From Blattamonas nauphoetae (lineage: Eukaryota > Preaxostyla > Oxymonadida): a stretch of 64,000 bases of DNA. Position numbers and translations under genes: made by a program. Positions 1 through 10,958 of this stretch are shown here, piece by piece. The notes beneath the pieces were generated by a model, which was not told where the DNA came from, ran no database searches, and worked only from the letters and a program-made list of their open reading frames with translations. The first letter of the stretch is position 1. Every line of letters starts with the position of its first letter. The stretch lies in assembly GCA_033064195.1 (NCBI GenBank), contig JARBJD010000152.1, forward strand, positions 1 to 64,000. Direction: 5' to 3'.

Positions 1-1290
1 TTAATCCAGGTCATTGATTGCAGTCTTGACTTTGCTCCATGATTTATCCAGAACAGGAATGACAACCAGGTATTTGGTGTTGATGTTAATTGCGAGGTAT
101 ATCTGCAGCACTGTTTTCGACGTTGGTGATTGGATAAAGACAAGATCAATTTCCCATGATCCGAACTTGGGAGAAAAGTATGGTCGATCACAATTCTGTG
201 GAACCTTTCTGTCTGATGTCTTCTGTGGATCACCAGTTATTGCTTTGGACATAAATTGCATCTTTGATCGAAAAGGATACACAATTTTTTCCGTTGCTTT
301 TGGAATCATTGGTGGATCAATTCTCATCGCATCACCTCCTTTTTCTCTCTGGATTTTCCTCGGATGTGCAGCACTCCATCTGTGATCAAATTCCTCATAC
401 CAATCCTGAAATGATCTTCCTCCGAATGGGATTTGTTTTGTGTGAGTCAGAATGAAGTCAAGATCTTCGTTCGCAATCTTTCTGTTTATCGAGGCTCGAA
501 CGAATGTGTCTCTGTTCATTTTATTGGCATCCAGAATGTGTGATGTAATAAAGTGTTCCATCTGCTTTTGATTTTTCATTATTGAGTTCTCAGCTTTGAT
601 CTGTTCATCTTCTGAATCGTTTCTCTGTTGATGATCAAACAATCCTTTCATTTGTGCCAACTTATTGAGCACTTGCTGTGTCGTCGGTTCGTAGTGTCTG
701 ATCTCTCTCACAGGGTGTTTGAATGGAGTTGTTCTGATTGACATTGGTGGATTGGGAATTCTGTCATCATCGTCCTCCTCTTCAAATTTCCTCTCCTTCA
801 TTGGATATTCATATTCAAACCCCATTGATTTCAAGTTTCTCTTCTGTCCAATTTTGATTGGAGATTCAGGTGATTCTATTGCTATTGGTCTTTGCACTGG
901 AATGGGTATTGGTCTTGCCTCTGCAGGGCTTCGAACTCTTGGTGAGAGAATTGGTGTCACTTGTTGATTGTACTTTCGATGATATTCTTTATACATCTTG
1001 TATGCTTTTACACATCTCCAATCACTAAAACGTTTTCCCAAGAATTCAATAAGAAACTGTGAGACTACTTTTGTTCCATCTGAGAGAGTTAACTTTGGAG
1101 AGAGACCTCCATTGAACCAATCCTCAAAATATGTCTCATCGTTTGCTACATACTCTCCATTTGAATCATAGACATCATATACTGGTAAAGTGTTGGCTCT
1201 ATTGAACTTAACATTGAATATTTTGATTTGAGAGTGTTGTGTGCAATTCAGCAACCTTTTCACTAATGCATCGATCTGTCTTGTGTTCAT
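1..1290 (-). pseudogene. Polinton integrase, amino-terminal portion (fossil)
   Basis: This reading frame has a long, basic and proline-rich leader (about residues 1-370, with an acidic run near 170) followed by the start of a retroviral-type integrase core: a stretch around residues 375-420 with the pattern W-E-I-D-L-V-F and a hydrophobic strand before I-N-T-K-Y. In Polintons this enzyme joins the element's ends to the host chromosome. The core is incomplete within the window. It sits directly downstream of the polymerase, which is a common Polinton gene order. The leader shows no domain that I recognise. Confidence 0.65.
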
Positions 1291-1313
1291 TTATTCAAAA
1301 ATAAAGTTTGTGT

Positions 1314-4300
1314 TTATTCAATTTTATAATCAGTTGCTTTCAGTCCATGAATGAATGGAGGACATGATTCATTTTCAAGTACGATTGCCTTCAGATGAAT
1401 TCCACTGAGACTGAGTTTCTGTTGTTGTATTTTGGCTATCTCAAATCCATTGGGGTCCTCTTCGCTCACGATTCTTCTTGTCTGGAACGCATCATTCTGA
1501 TGCTTGAACCGTTTTACGGTGAAGTTCAGTGTTGTCGTCACTGTTTTCTCTCCATTAAGACACTTCTTATAATCGTCACTTGTGATATTTGTTTTCTTTA
1601 GAGACACTCCTTTGATCTTACATTTCTCATCGAGAGAGTAACACTTTGGTGCAAGACAGATCATCTGTTCACCTTCCTTTTCAATTGCTAGTCCCAACAG
1701 CTTCTTCTCATCATCAACTCCTTTTTCAGGATTGGGAAACCATTCGTACTTGTGTTCATCATAGAATTCTTTGTCAGCAATAACGTGTTCAAATTGTTGA
1801 TGAATTCCTGCATTCGGATCTCCACAAATTGCCCAGTATGCAGAGTCAGTGTCTCCTTCACAGAAGTGAATCTTGTTCATGTCTAGACACTTGTACATGA
1901 AATTGTAGATGAAATTCAGATACCAGAACTTGGCATTGTCGAGTGTGAATACTGCTTCTTGTAGACATGTTTTGCACGATGCTTTCTCTCTGTCTTCGAT
2001 CACGATGTAGTTGTCCTCATTGATCTCTCTTGTCGCTACAAATCCTTTCATCATCTGTTTCAAATATGTTCTCTTCTCATTGCAGATTGTGATTGAGTTG
2101 TACTTCTCAGTGTTCATTCCATCGTATCCGTAACTTCCATTGAGGTTCGTCTTGCAGAATTGTTCTTTTCCCTTGTTTCCAACCTTCATTGCTTCAATTC
2201 GATCATTCATGAATGAGGTCACAAATGGTTCAAATCCAGCATGTCTCGAAAAGACCATCACACTCTTTACGTCATCAATAATGAAGTGGCAATAGTCGAT
2301 GAGGAACCATAGATAGTATGTCGAAAAGAACATATACTGATCGTGTGTGCTCAAGAGTTGAGTCAGTTTTCTTTGTTTGTCATCAGTCTTCAATCCATGC
2401 TTCTTCATCAGTGAATATGTCTTCTCTCCAATGTTCTCTTCTGTCGTATTGACAACAATGTTCCTGAAGATTGGTGGGAAGTTAATGAAATCATTAATGT
2501 ACTTCTCATCGATGTGTCCTTTTAATTCTGCAACGAATAGTGTCTTCTGATTCTTGTCTTCGATAATCTTGCGACATTCTTTGTCTCCTGTTGCAGTGAA
2601 TAAGCATCGTCCTGGCATGTACATTCTGTGATTAGTGTATGGATTGTTCTTGTTCTTGATTGATGAGAAAGCACTTGGATAAAGTGAATTGAAATCAACA
2701 CCACACACGTGAGTCATTTTGTGTTCGGTGTCTTTGGAGATTACTCTTCCGTCTTCGTATGTGAAGTGATTGATTGGTGTCACGTCTTTGATGTTCTGTC
2801 TGTGCTGAACATTCGACAATCCAACAGTCACTGCTGCTCTCAGTTTATGGTAGGTCTGCTCATGTGTCAGAGTCATCGGTAGTGATTTCCAGATGCAATA
2901 CTTCTTCAGTTGAATTCTCAATCTTGTGAGATGTTCATCTTTGTCTGACTTGTAGGTGTTGCAGTAATCACAGCAGATCTTTACGTTCTCTTTTGAATGT
3001 CCTTTTGAATTGTCGATTCTGTCCAGTGTTGGTCGAACTGCTTGTGAGAAGTGACTCTTGCAGATATAGCACACTCTCTTGCACTGTTGAACGAACCAAT
3101 CATAGTCTGATTCAGTGACATTGTTGGTAGTATTGCGATGAGCTTTCTGGTCTTGATAAATGTACGATGCAACCTTGTACTTCCAGTATTGCTTGGTGAT
3201 TTTTATTTCTCCAGATTGATCCACTCCATTGAAATCATCATCAATATCAAAGTCCTTGTAGGCACATGCATACTTGATTGCAGAAGCTTTTGCTGACAAT
3301 GAGAGATTGTGCAACATGTCCACTTTGTATTAGAAGTTCAGATCAATGAGATTGTCTAATGGTGCAATCATACATTCGACGTCTCTGATGTTGTAGAATT
3401 TGAGGTATTCCCAACGGTTCTTGAATCCTTGTTTGTTCCAATCGTCAATATATAATTGGTAATCACTGTCAGACATCTCACTGTTGTTCAGACTGGAATA
3501 GAATTCATATTTGGAGAATGGTTCGTGTTTGCTCAGCACTGTGTCGTAGTCTGTTGAATCAAATGATTCGTAAGCAAAGAATGATTTCTGAAGTGTTGTC
3601 TTGCCTTTGCAAGGCGTCGAGCTCTCGGCGAGAGTATTTCCTCCAAAAGCCTTCACTGCATTATCCAATGTCATTGGTCCTGTGTATGACATCATGTCAA
3701 TGAATCGAAGCACTTGTTGAGTTCTCTCGTGTCTGATCAGAACTTGTTTGTACTTCGTTGTTGATCCAAGGAAGCTCACCACTTTCCAATCCTTGTCAAC
3801 GAGATCACGGAAGATGAGGTTGATGTCGAATCTGGAGCTGTTGAATCCTATGACACTGACTTCATTTTGTGAGGGAATCTCTGGGTCGTGGTAGTAGTTG
3901 TCCTCTCGAACTGTTTCTGCATATTTGAAGAGTACTCTGATCCATTGCTTCACAAAGTCCTTTCCATCTCGAAGATCAAAGTAGATTGACTTCACCCCTG
4001 ATTTTGTTTTGATTGCTGATGCAACAGAGAGAGGTTTTAAATGTGAGATCAACTGAGTATTTTCATCAGAGAACAAGTTGTCAAGAATGAGATCTTCCAT
4101 GGTTTCGAAATCGTATGTGATGTAGTACTGTGTTGGTTTGAATTCGTATTGTCTTTTGTGTGCCATCAGAAATTCATATGTTCTATTGTTGAGAATATGT
4201 GGAACGTACGGTCTTGGAGTTTTGTCCAGGGAGATCTTCTTCACATGTTTTCCATCAAGTTCTTTGCACTCTTTGAGATGCTTCTCGTAGTATGTCTTGA

Positions 4301-5756
4301 AGTGAGAATCCTTGACTTGGAATCCTCTTGACTGACAATACGGACAGAGTTTATATCCAGTGATTTTCTCAGGATCAACAATGAACATCACATGAACGAG
4401 AGTTGCTGTCAGTGGAATCATCAGAAGTGGGAGAACTCTTGCATCATCATTTTCGTTGACATACGACTGACTTAGGAAATATCGCTTCTTGTCTTCATCG
4501 TACTCATAGATGTGAACTGTGATGTTAAATTCTTGCATGACTGTCTCCATATCACATGCAATATCAAATCCAGGATAATTGCGCAAGTGTACAGTCAGTT
4601 GATGTGGCTTCAGGTGGGTCAGATTCTTCGATTCTGCGAACAATCTTTTTGCTTCAACGTTTCTCATATTGATTGATATTTTCTTGCCAGGAACCTCAGG
4701 AAGTGTGAGGAACGATAATGATTGAAAGAAACAGATGTTGTACTCAGAATCGATGTATCGAACATTCCTCGTTTTGATGTGTTCAGTGAGAATTGCATTT
4801 GCTTTTCCTGCAACTGGGAATCGATAGACTGCAACCAGAATGGAGTGGAATGCTATGTACATTGTCTTCGTATCCATCAGTGTTCTCTCTTGAGATTCTT
4901 TGATAAGATTGATTGCATACTTCGAATACTCATTGATGTCTCCTGAACTTCTGATCACCGTTGGGAAACTCTTTGATGTGTTCTCCAATTCTGGTCTGAA
5001 GTCTTTGTAAGTTGTCTCATCTTTGTCTTTTCTCTCGATGATCTTTCCAAAGTCAATACTAATCTTGAATGGATGGTCTTTCTCTTTGTCGAACACTGCT
5101 TTGATGAAGGTTGTGATTTCTTCAACATTTTTCAGATGATTGTGGAAGTACAACTGATATGGTTTTCCATTTTCTTCAACCTTCTCAACCTCATTCTTTT
5201 TGAACTTCCTTCGTGCATTCATGAGACATTCATTGAATGCTGCTTTGTCACGTGGTTCAGCGAGTAATATGCATTCTTCAAATCCATCAAATGTCTGCAC
5301 TTCTCTCTTTTCCATCTGTTCATTTTTCTTCTGAATGATCAACAGATTCTTCATCCAATGATCCATCAGCTTCTCTTCAATTGATTTCAGTTTCCATGTC
5401 ATTCTGAACACTTGCTTTTTCAGTTCATCTTTGTTCACTCTTGGATTTGCTTTCATGATTTGCATTCTTGCTTTGCTGTCTTCTTCATTCATCATTACAT
5501 TGTTTTTGTGCTCTTCCAGTTTGTGAATAAAATCATCAATCTGATAGTTGGTAATATTCCTTATCTCTCCTTCAAAATGGAGATCTGGATTCTTGAGCAT
5601 TGACAGGAGATATGCACGATGATGTTGGTAGTTTCTAATGTTTGGATTATATGTTCGATCATAGCCATGTTCATCCTTGAATTCAAAGGTGGTGTTCGGA
5701 AATAGTTCTCTTATTTTCGTGATACTGTCTGTGACAAATTTCAGTGTCGCCGCCAT
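1314..5756 (-). pseudogene. Polinton family-B DNA polymerase (fossil), copy 1
   Basis: The region encodes the replicative, protein-primed type of family-B DNA polymerase of a Polinton. In order it shows a lysine-rich N-terminal third; a Cys/His segment with a CPYC pair and a later H-x4-C that could be a zinc finger; the 3'-5' exonuclease motifs (DFET, a second with N-S-S-R-F-D, and a third with Y-N-I-R-D); an inserted Cys-rich HNH-like segment (near 2.9-3.1 kb); and the polymerase motifs D-F-N-S-L-Y-P-S, N-G-S-Y-G and DTDS. The whole is about 1,480 codons, in the upper range for this family. It is broken in roughly one place. Copy 2 at 13.3-16.6 kb is close to it throughout. Confidence 0.9.
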
Positions 5757-5799
5757 TTACTACAAATTAAAAAATCCGAAAATAAAAAAAGTTGAGCGT

Positions 5800-6189
5800 T
5801 TATTTTTGTTTTCTCAGGTGGGGTTTTTTCTTGGCAGTCAGCCATGCATCAAGTCTAATTCTGAACACTTCACTTCCGCCAATCTCTCGATATGTGAATG
5901 GAACCAGAACTTTCGTGTACTCACCTACGAGCTCACAATTGTATTTCTTCAGTTCATTTTCGACGAATGATTGAGTGTAGTGTCGACGTTTTGACAAGTG
6001 AGGTCTGTTTCCTTGATTCCACAACTTTGGTTTTATCCTCCATTCAATTCCCTCATGAACATACGTCACCGGCACATTATTTCTGACATACTCAGAGACT
6101 AGCGAACAGTTCTCTTCTCTCATTGATTCAATTAATGCTTGTTCTGAACATACTCGACGTCTTTCCTTGTACATCGCGGTTGGATTCAT
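5800..6189 (-). CDS. small Polinton-associated protein with repeated EN-C-EL domain, copy 1 (looks whole)
   Basis: A 129-residue basic protein made of two copies of a ~40-residue unit. Each has an N-C-x-L-V-x-E-Y start, a P-V/F-x-Y turn, then E-W or a similar aromatic pair, and a W-x-x-x-x-R/K-P-H-L end; the linker reads R-H-Y-T-Q-S-F-V-E-N-E-L. I do not recognise a named family. The spacing (short strand, turn, aromatic pair, basic end) resembles the treble-clef repeats found beside phage and giant-virus nucleases, but most of the expected zinc-binding cysteines are absent. It lies just upstream of the polymerase gene, and the same order occurs in copy 2 (12,800-13,225). A DNA-binding role would fit but is inference. 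Confidence 0.7.
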   Translation of the reverse strand: MNPTAMYKERRRVCSEQALIESMREENCSLVSEYVRNNVPVTYVHEGIEWRIKPKLWNQGNRPHLSKRRHYTQSFVENELKKYNCELVGEYTKVLVPFTYREIGGSEVFRIRLDAWLTAKKKPHLRKQK

Positions 6190-8856
6190 TTAATTTAAAT
6201 TAAAAAATTCAAAAATAAATTTTCATTCGTTGTTTTCTCAGTTTTGGATTTCAGACTCAGATCGAGGATCAATGGGTTCGATCACTCATTTCTCAACTAT
6301 GCTCGTTTCGTTCTAATTCTGTGCGTTTTGGATCCGTTGGCAGTTGGAGATCATCGTGGTATGCTCCGTTTTTTGAAGATTCCGGACTTTTGCAGAGTTA
6401 TTGAGCGATTCACAACCGGGTCCAGATCTCGGTAAAAGTATGCATTCTTCATCATATCACTCTCATTTTCCTCTTATTTCACTCTTGTTTTAACTGTTTT
6501 TGATGGAATTGCCACTTGTTTCTCACTCATTATTGTTTCATTTTCAGGCCCTGTTCGCACGTCATTTTTTCAGTGTTTACTCTTTTTTACCATTTCATTC
6601 ATACTCAGTTCGCTCAAACTTTTTCTCAATTGAATTGCACTAATTTCCGTTAAGTGAAGATTCCGACATTCTGCAGAGATCTCACTTTCAACGGCTCACT
6701 TCATATCTCGGAATTTTTCCGTAATCTTCATCATATCACGTACATTTTTGATCACTTTTTGTTGTTTTTAAGACATAAAACCGAGAACACAAGCGACATT
6801 TTCACTATTGGTGTCACATTTCACACCCTTTTCACGATCGTCAATTTCCCTCTCAGTTTCATACTTGCCCGTTTCGTTCATGCTTGTTTCGCTTTCTTTT
6901 ACTCTGTTTTTGTGAAAAAAGTGATGAAAAGTTGACTAAAATGATGTGCTAGTGAAGTGAGAACGGCCCACAAAATGGAAGTGATGTGAGAAAAATGGAG
7001 AGGAGTAATGGTTCAACTCGAGGTGAAATGTGGAGAGAATGATGTGAAAAAGAAGGGGCTGAAGTGGTGTTCAAACATGCAAACACTGTGAAAAGCTGTG
7101 AAATGACGAATCAAAAAAGTGAAATTTTGAGACAACTATCCGACAAAAAATTCTGAAAATTTGAGCACACCTTCCTCTAACAACGAGAAAGAAGGCGCAA
7201 TATGTGAAAATCGGGGCAAAAATCTAATAGTGTGCAAGTTGTGAAGAAAAGAGTCGTCAAAACGGTGAAGTGAAGAACCAACAAAATGAAACTAAGGAAA
7301 TGCGCTATACGTCTCGCGTCGACTTATGTTCGTTAAAATGATGTAATAACGGAGTAAATGAAGTGAAAGTAGTGAAATGTGAAAATTCATGAAAAAGTGT
7401 CCGAAACTTGTGGTGACAAATGTCCCAATAATTTTGAAAGAATCCATCCGTTTCACTGGTCTTTCTATCAAATTCTGTCTATTCTTGTTCCAGGAACAGA
7501 TTAAAGTCCTCAATCTCCACGGATATCTTCTCTCAAAACTTCGTTTCTACACATCCTCTTTTCAAGCACTGACTCTCCAACCTTCATTGTGACCTCACTG
7601 CTCCACCTTTGATAAACTGCGTTCCACTCAGATCGATGTACATCAAGTCACATGTGTGAAGATCGGGTGTGCTCTTTTCACTTTCTTTGAAACTCGTAGC
7701 ACCTGAAAGCGGATTCTCTTTTTCCATGACGGTTACTCTTGGAGATTAAGATAATGATGTCCCAATGTCTCTTCACCAGTGTCAAACAGACATATAAAAC
7801 CTGTTTGTTCTCAATTATCTCTCATAATTTCAGATAGACAAAGGAAAGGAGTGTTCAGGACACGATCGATGATGATCTTGCCAGATGGGTGCAAACATGT
7901 GTCCAATTCAAGAAAAAATACTTGTACTCCTGGGTTCATGCAGAAATCTAATTTCAACTGATAATTCAAGTGCAATAGAGCATTTTCGAGACTATTGAGT
8001 ATTTTGCCTCTATTTCTTCACAATACATCTTATCCGTACTCTCCATTGTAGAACCTTCTTTTTTCACATTGTCTCACCTCATGATCTTCTCTCATCTGTT
8101 TTTGAAACAATAAATGTGTTCAATTGGCGTTTCAAAAAAGTGTCGTTTCTCGTCACGATCGAAGCTCAATTTCGAAACAAACCCCTTTTCCATCATATTT
8201 GAGTGATTTTAAGAATTTGGAGAAAAATAAAAAAGTGAAACCATCCATAGTGTTTTGGCTCTTTTCAAAATTATTGGGACAAATGTCGAGATCCACCGAA
8301 TCGTCACCTGACGTCGGGGAAGGAAATGGAGTGTAAAAACGTTAATAGGGGACGAAAGCGGTCCAGAAAATGATAGTCCTGAAAGTCCAAACCTCCCAGC
8401 AAAAATTTCGAGATTTTGACCATGGATATGGGTCGGATCAAACTTTTTTTTCAGAAAGTGTTTTTTATCGAAAATCCTACCTTTCAAAATGATTTCCGTC
8501 ACAATCAAACGTGTTTGAACACAATTTGAGCCATAAAGCGGTTCATAGTGGCGAAATCCGAACATCGACTTTTTCGTCACTTTTTCTACCTAAGTTCGGT
8601 ACACAGTTCGACGAATTCTAAACCGATTTTCATCGGGATTGTTTTGATCGAGGACCGACAGTGTCCCCGAGATTTTAGAATTTTTTGTAGACTTTTTCGA
8701 AATGGTTCTCACATTGGATTCGACTGATTTGTGGTCAAAAATAGATTTTCAGTATTTTCATGACCTTTCGTGGTACTTTCTCAAGTGAGGACGGTCTCCA
8801 AAATACAACCAATTGTCCAAGCGAACGTAATACTCATTCTTTGTTCGTAAATCGCG
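6190..8856. other. gene-poor stretch inside Polinton copy 1
   Basis: I see no convincing gene here. About 6,240-6,930 is strongly T/C-rich and about 6,930-7,400 is strongly A/G-rich on the plus strand, an abrupt switch. From 7,421 to 8,281 two inverted TGTCCCAATAATTTTGAAA ends mark a probable Tc1-type insertion, listed separately. The remainder (8,300-8,850) is AT-rich with no reading frame that resembles a known protein. A gap of this size is unusual in a compact element and suggests inserted or decayed DNA. Confidence 0.6.
7421..8281. mobile_element. probable non-autonomous Tc1-like element (MITE)
   Basis: The sequence TGTCCCAATAATTTTGAAA at 7,421-7,439 is repeated exactly in reverse complement at 8,263-8,281. 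Tc1-family elements of many animals and protists carry a closely similar TGTCCCAATA-type string in their terminal repeats. The true ends probably lie some 5-15 bp further out, where the flanks stay partly similar, but I could not fix a TA duplication. No transposase frame is visible in the ~840-bp interior. It sits in the gene-poor gap of Polinton copy 1 and therefore landed there after the Polinton. Confidence 0.5.
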
Positions 8857-9360
8857 CTATTTGAATGGCTCAAGTACCTTTGTGTATGTTCCAATGAGTT
8901 CACAATTCTCTTTTTTCAATTCATTTTCAACAAACGATTGTGTGTATCGTTTTCGTTTGTTCTGATGAGTTCTGAATCCTTTCATCCATTTTGATGGGAT
9001 CACTATCCATTCAATTCCTTCGTGTCGATATGTTACTGGAGTACTTGAATGAGTGTATTCAGAAATGAGTTCACAATTTTCATTTTTCATTGATTCAATA
9101 AGCTTCTCTTTTGTGCAACGATTTGCTGGTCGAAGATATTTCTGACGATTCAGATGTGGTCTGTATCCTTTGACGAAACTATTGACGTACACTTGATAAG
9201 TTTCATCTGGTTTCTCTTCGAGATAGTATTCGAAAGTGCTTCCTGTGAGATATGTTGTTCCTTGTCGATTGAGAGTTGGAGGTGATTTCATTTTCAAATC
9301 TTCTTTGTCCAAAATTTCCAGTAGTTGTGTTGGTGTCAAGACGCTGCTCATTTTATACAA
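8857..9360 (-). CDS. Polinton-associated repeat-domain protein (167 residues, fossil context)
   Basis: This protein holds about three units of the same repeated domain as the 129-residue gene at 5,800-6,189: one N-terminal unit ending in K-G-Y-R-P-H-L, a central unit starting E-N-C-E-L-I-S-E-Y and ending K-G-F-R-T-H, and a last partial unit starting E-N-C-E-L-I-G. The linker Y-T-Q-S-F-V-E-N-E-L-K-K is nearly the same as in the smaller protein. Function is unknown. The gene lies at the outer side of the gene-poor gap, and its start carries the same AT-rich motif (here ending AAAATG) as the other element genes. A related but distinct fragment sits at 38.7-39.2 kb. Confidence 0.6.
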   Translation of the reverse strand: MYKMSSVLTPTQLLEILDKEDLKMKSPPTLNRQGTTYLTGSTFEYYLEEKPDETYQVYVNSFVKGYRPHLNRQKYLRPANRCTKEKLIESMKNENCELISEYTHSSTPVTYRHEGIEWIVIPSKWMKGFRTHQNKRKRYTQSFVENELKKENCELIGTYTKVLEPFK

Positions 9361-9616
9361 ATTAAAAAATTGAATAAAAAAAGAAATCGACGTTGTTTTC
9401 TAAAAGTACTCAAAATGTGCTTCAAAAAAGACACTTTTCAAGAGGTCCGTTTTTCGCCTTTATTTTTGAATTTACGGCCAAATATTGACTACTCTGAAAT
9501 GTCAATATTTTCAGTAGTAAGTGAGATGGAAATTAGAATGAGTCATATTAACAAAAATCAATTGGCTCTGAGATTCAAAATGATTTCTCGTTCCAATTCT
9601 CCTAGGAGTATCACCT

Positions 9617-10280
9617 ATGCCAGTTTGGTTCCCATTTCGCTTATACCACTACTTCCCAGCACCGTTCAAGACATATTCAATGTATGAAATTGGCTGTGTC
9701 AGAGGTCTGATGTGTCACGTTAAAGTGCACACATCCTGCTATTTGACTGCGGCCCTGTTTTGTGATTGGTTAGAAACAGTTCTCATTCCAGAAGTCGAGT
9801 TTCGAAGAACAATGCCGAACTATGAGAATCAAGAAGCTGTGTTAATTGTAGACAACTGTTCCATACACAAAACAGTCGAAGTGATTGAAAAACTCAAAAA
9901 TGCAAACATTATCCTCATCACCACTCCCCCCAACTCCACACACATCCTACAAGTGTTAGATGTCGGTATATTTGGGACATGGAAGGGCTTTATTCGTGAG
10001 AGTCGGGGGATCAGAGCCAATAAAAGTTGCGAGTCGATCGTGTCCCACTGCACGAATGCGTGGTAGAGGACAGTCTGTTTTCAACAGGTGTTTGCTGCTT
10101 TTGCCGCGTGCGGTACAAGAAGGAGGTGCGTGTCCGGAATGGCTGTGGCTGAAGTTGACAGCAAAATTTTGCCAAGTATGGTTGGCTTGCAACACAAACA
10201 GTACAATCCCAAGCCATTTGGGTTCATCAAGTTGGCCGAGGGCAAGAAATCCTCTAAAGTTTCCAGATAACCTGGGGTGA
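9617..10280 (+). pseudogene. pogo/Tigger-type (DDE_1) transposase remnant
   Basis: The frame to 10,066 carries the second half of a DDE transposase of the pogo/Tigger kind. There is a W-L-E-T-V-L-I-P helix, then V-L-I-V-D-N-C-S-I-H-K with the second catalytic aspartate, and then T-T-P-P-N-S-T-H-I-L-Q-V-L-D, where the last D is the third catalytic residue of this group, followed by F-x-x-W-K. The first catalytic region is not visible upstream, so the gene is truncated at its start. After about 10,050 the frame changes, and a further open stretch (10,088-10,270) may be the decayed tail. The copy is dead. It is unrelated in detail to the transposase at 45-46.5 kb, although of the same broad superfamily. 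Confidence 0.7.
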
Positions 10281-10550
10281 AGAATTAACGGAAGGAGAAA
10301 GCAGACTGGTCTGGGGAGCTAAACAACCATTGCCCACATCCGCCGTGACATGTGGGAGAGAGTATAGAGTGAGTGGTGCATTTCACGAAATGAGCAATTT
10401 TCAACGTTTTTGATCCGAACCATAATTCCATAGGTGTTCGGAGTTACGAACAAGCAGACCCCACTGATAGCCAACGGATCATCGTCCATCTGATTGCGAT
10501 CGTCAAGAATTCAGTAGTACGAGCTCTAAAACGAGGAGAGAATGAAAAAA

Positions 10551-10625
10551 CTAGAGGAAAAACACACTGGCGGGTCATATCACGTCTCTCTCTATCTAGT
10601 CATTGCCGCCAGCGTGCTGTTCTAG
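10551..10625. other. interrupted palindrome upstream of a zinc-finger-like ORF
   Basis: CTAGA at 10,551-10,555 and CACACTGGCGG at 10,563-10,573 pair with CCGCCAGCGTG at 10,606-10,616 (10 of 11) and TCTAG at 10,621-10,625. It lies 25 bp before the ORF at 10,650. It may be a transposon end or an operator-like site. I see nothing else in 10,281-10,649. Confidence 0.4.
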
Positions 10626-10649
10626 CTCTGATCCGATCCATTCTTCATC

Positions 10650-10958
10650 ATGTCTTTTTTCCAAGGTCACTCCTTTGATATTGAAGCTGGCAAATCTTTT
10701 CCTTCCACCGCCGAGGCCAAATCTTTCTTCTGGCTCTATGCTCCTTCGAATCGATTTTCACCTCGCTTCAAAGTTAGGATAGGCCAAAAAACCAAGAATG
10801 GCACTCCTAAACCTGACACATTTGTTGGAACCTGTCGATCATCAGAATGTCCATTTCGAATACTAGTAGTAAAGAAGGCGAAAGTAGAACCACGTTGGCA
10901 AAGACACCACTTCCATTGCTTTTTCTCCATGCCGATTGACAATTCAGAAAATACTTGA
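10650..10958 (+). CDS. MULE-type N-terminal zinc-finger-like ORF (FAR1/FLYWCH-like), truncated
   Basis: A 102-residue frame opens with a short leader and then has a ~70-residue block with an early S-F-x-S-x-x-x-A cluster, G-T-C-x-x-x-x-C-P-F, a basic strand and H-x-H-C near the end. The C-x4-C ... H-x-H/C spacing and the placement are those of the WRKY/GCM1-type DNA-binding domain at the start of MULE transposases (FAR1/FLYWCH group). No transposase core follows. Instead the frame's last third runs into the 774-bp repeat that begins at 10,873. It is probably the severed start of a Mutator-like element. Assignment rests on spacing and is tentative. Confidence 0.4.
   Translation: MSFFQGHSFDIEAGKSFPSTAEAKSFFWLYAPSNRFSPRFKVRIGQKTKNGTPKPDTFVGTCRSSECPFRILVVKKAKVEPRWQRHHFHCFFSMPIDNSENT

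Larger units (their letters stand above)
1..9360 (-). mobile_element. Polinton-like (Maverick) element, copy 1, fossil, cut by the window edge
   Basis: Read on the minus strand from 9360 towards 1, the element holds a protein of repeated short domains, a 2.7-kb gene-poor gap that carries a Tc1-type insertion, a second small repeat protein, a family-B DNA polymerase, and an integrase that reaches the window edge. A polymerase of the protein-primed B type next to a retrovirus-type integrase is the known hallmark of Polintons. No capsid, packaging ATPase or protease gene is visible, and no terminal inverted repeat; they may lie outside the window. The element is broken, with about one or two breaks in its large genes. 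The polymerase is closely similar to copy 2 at 12.8-16.6 kb, so the two are probably fairly young relatives. Each gene is preceded by an AT-rich motif ending in TAAATG or a near variant. Confidence 0.85.

Noticed and set aside
10088-10270. An independent small gene after the pogo-type remnant
   Set aside because: It continues the transposase track in another frame and has no features of its own.
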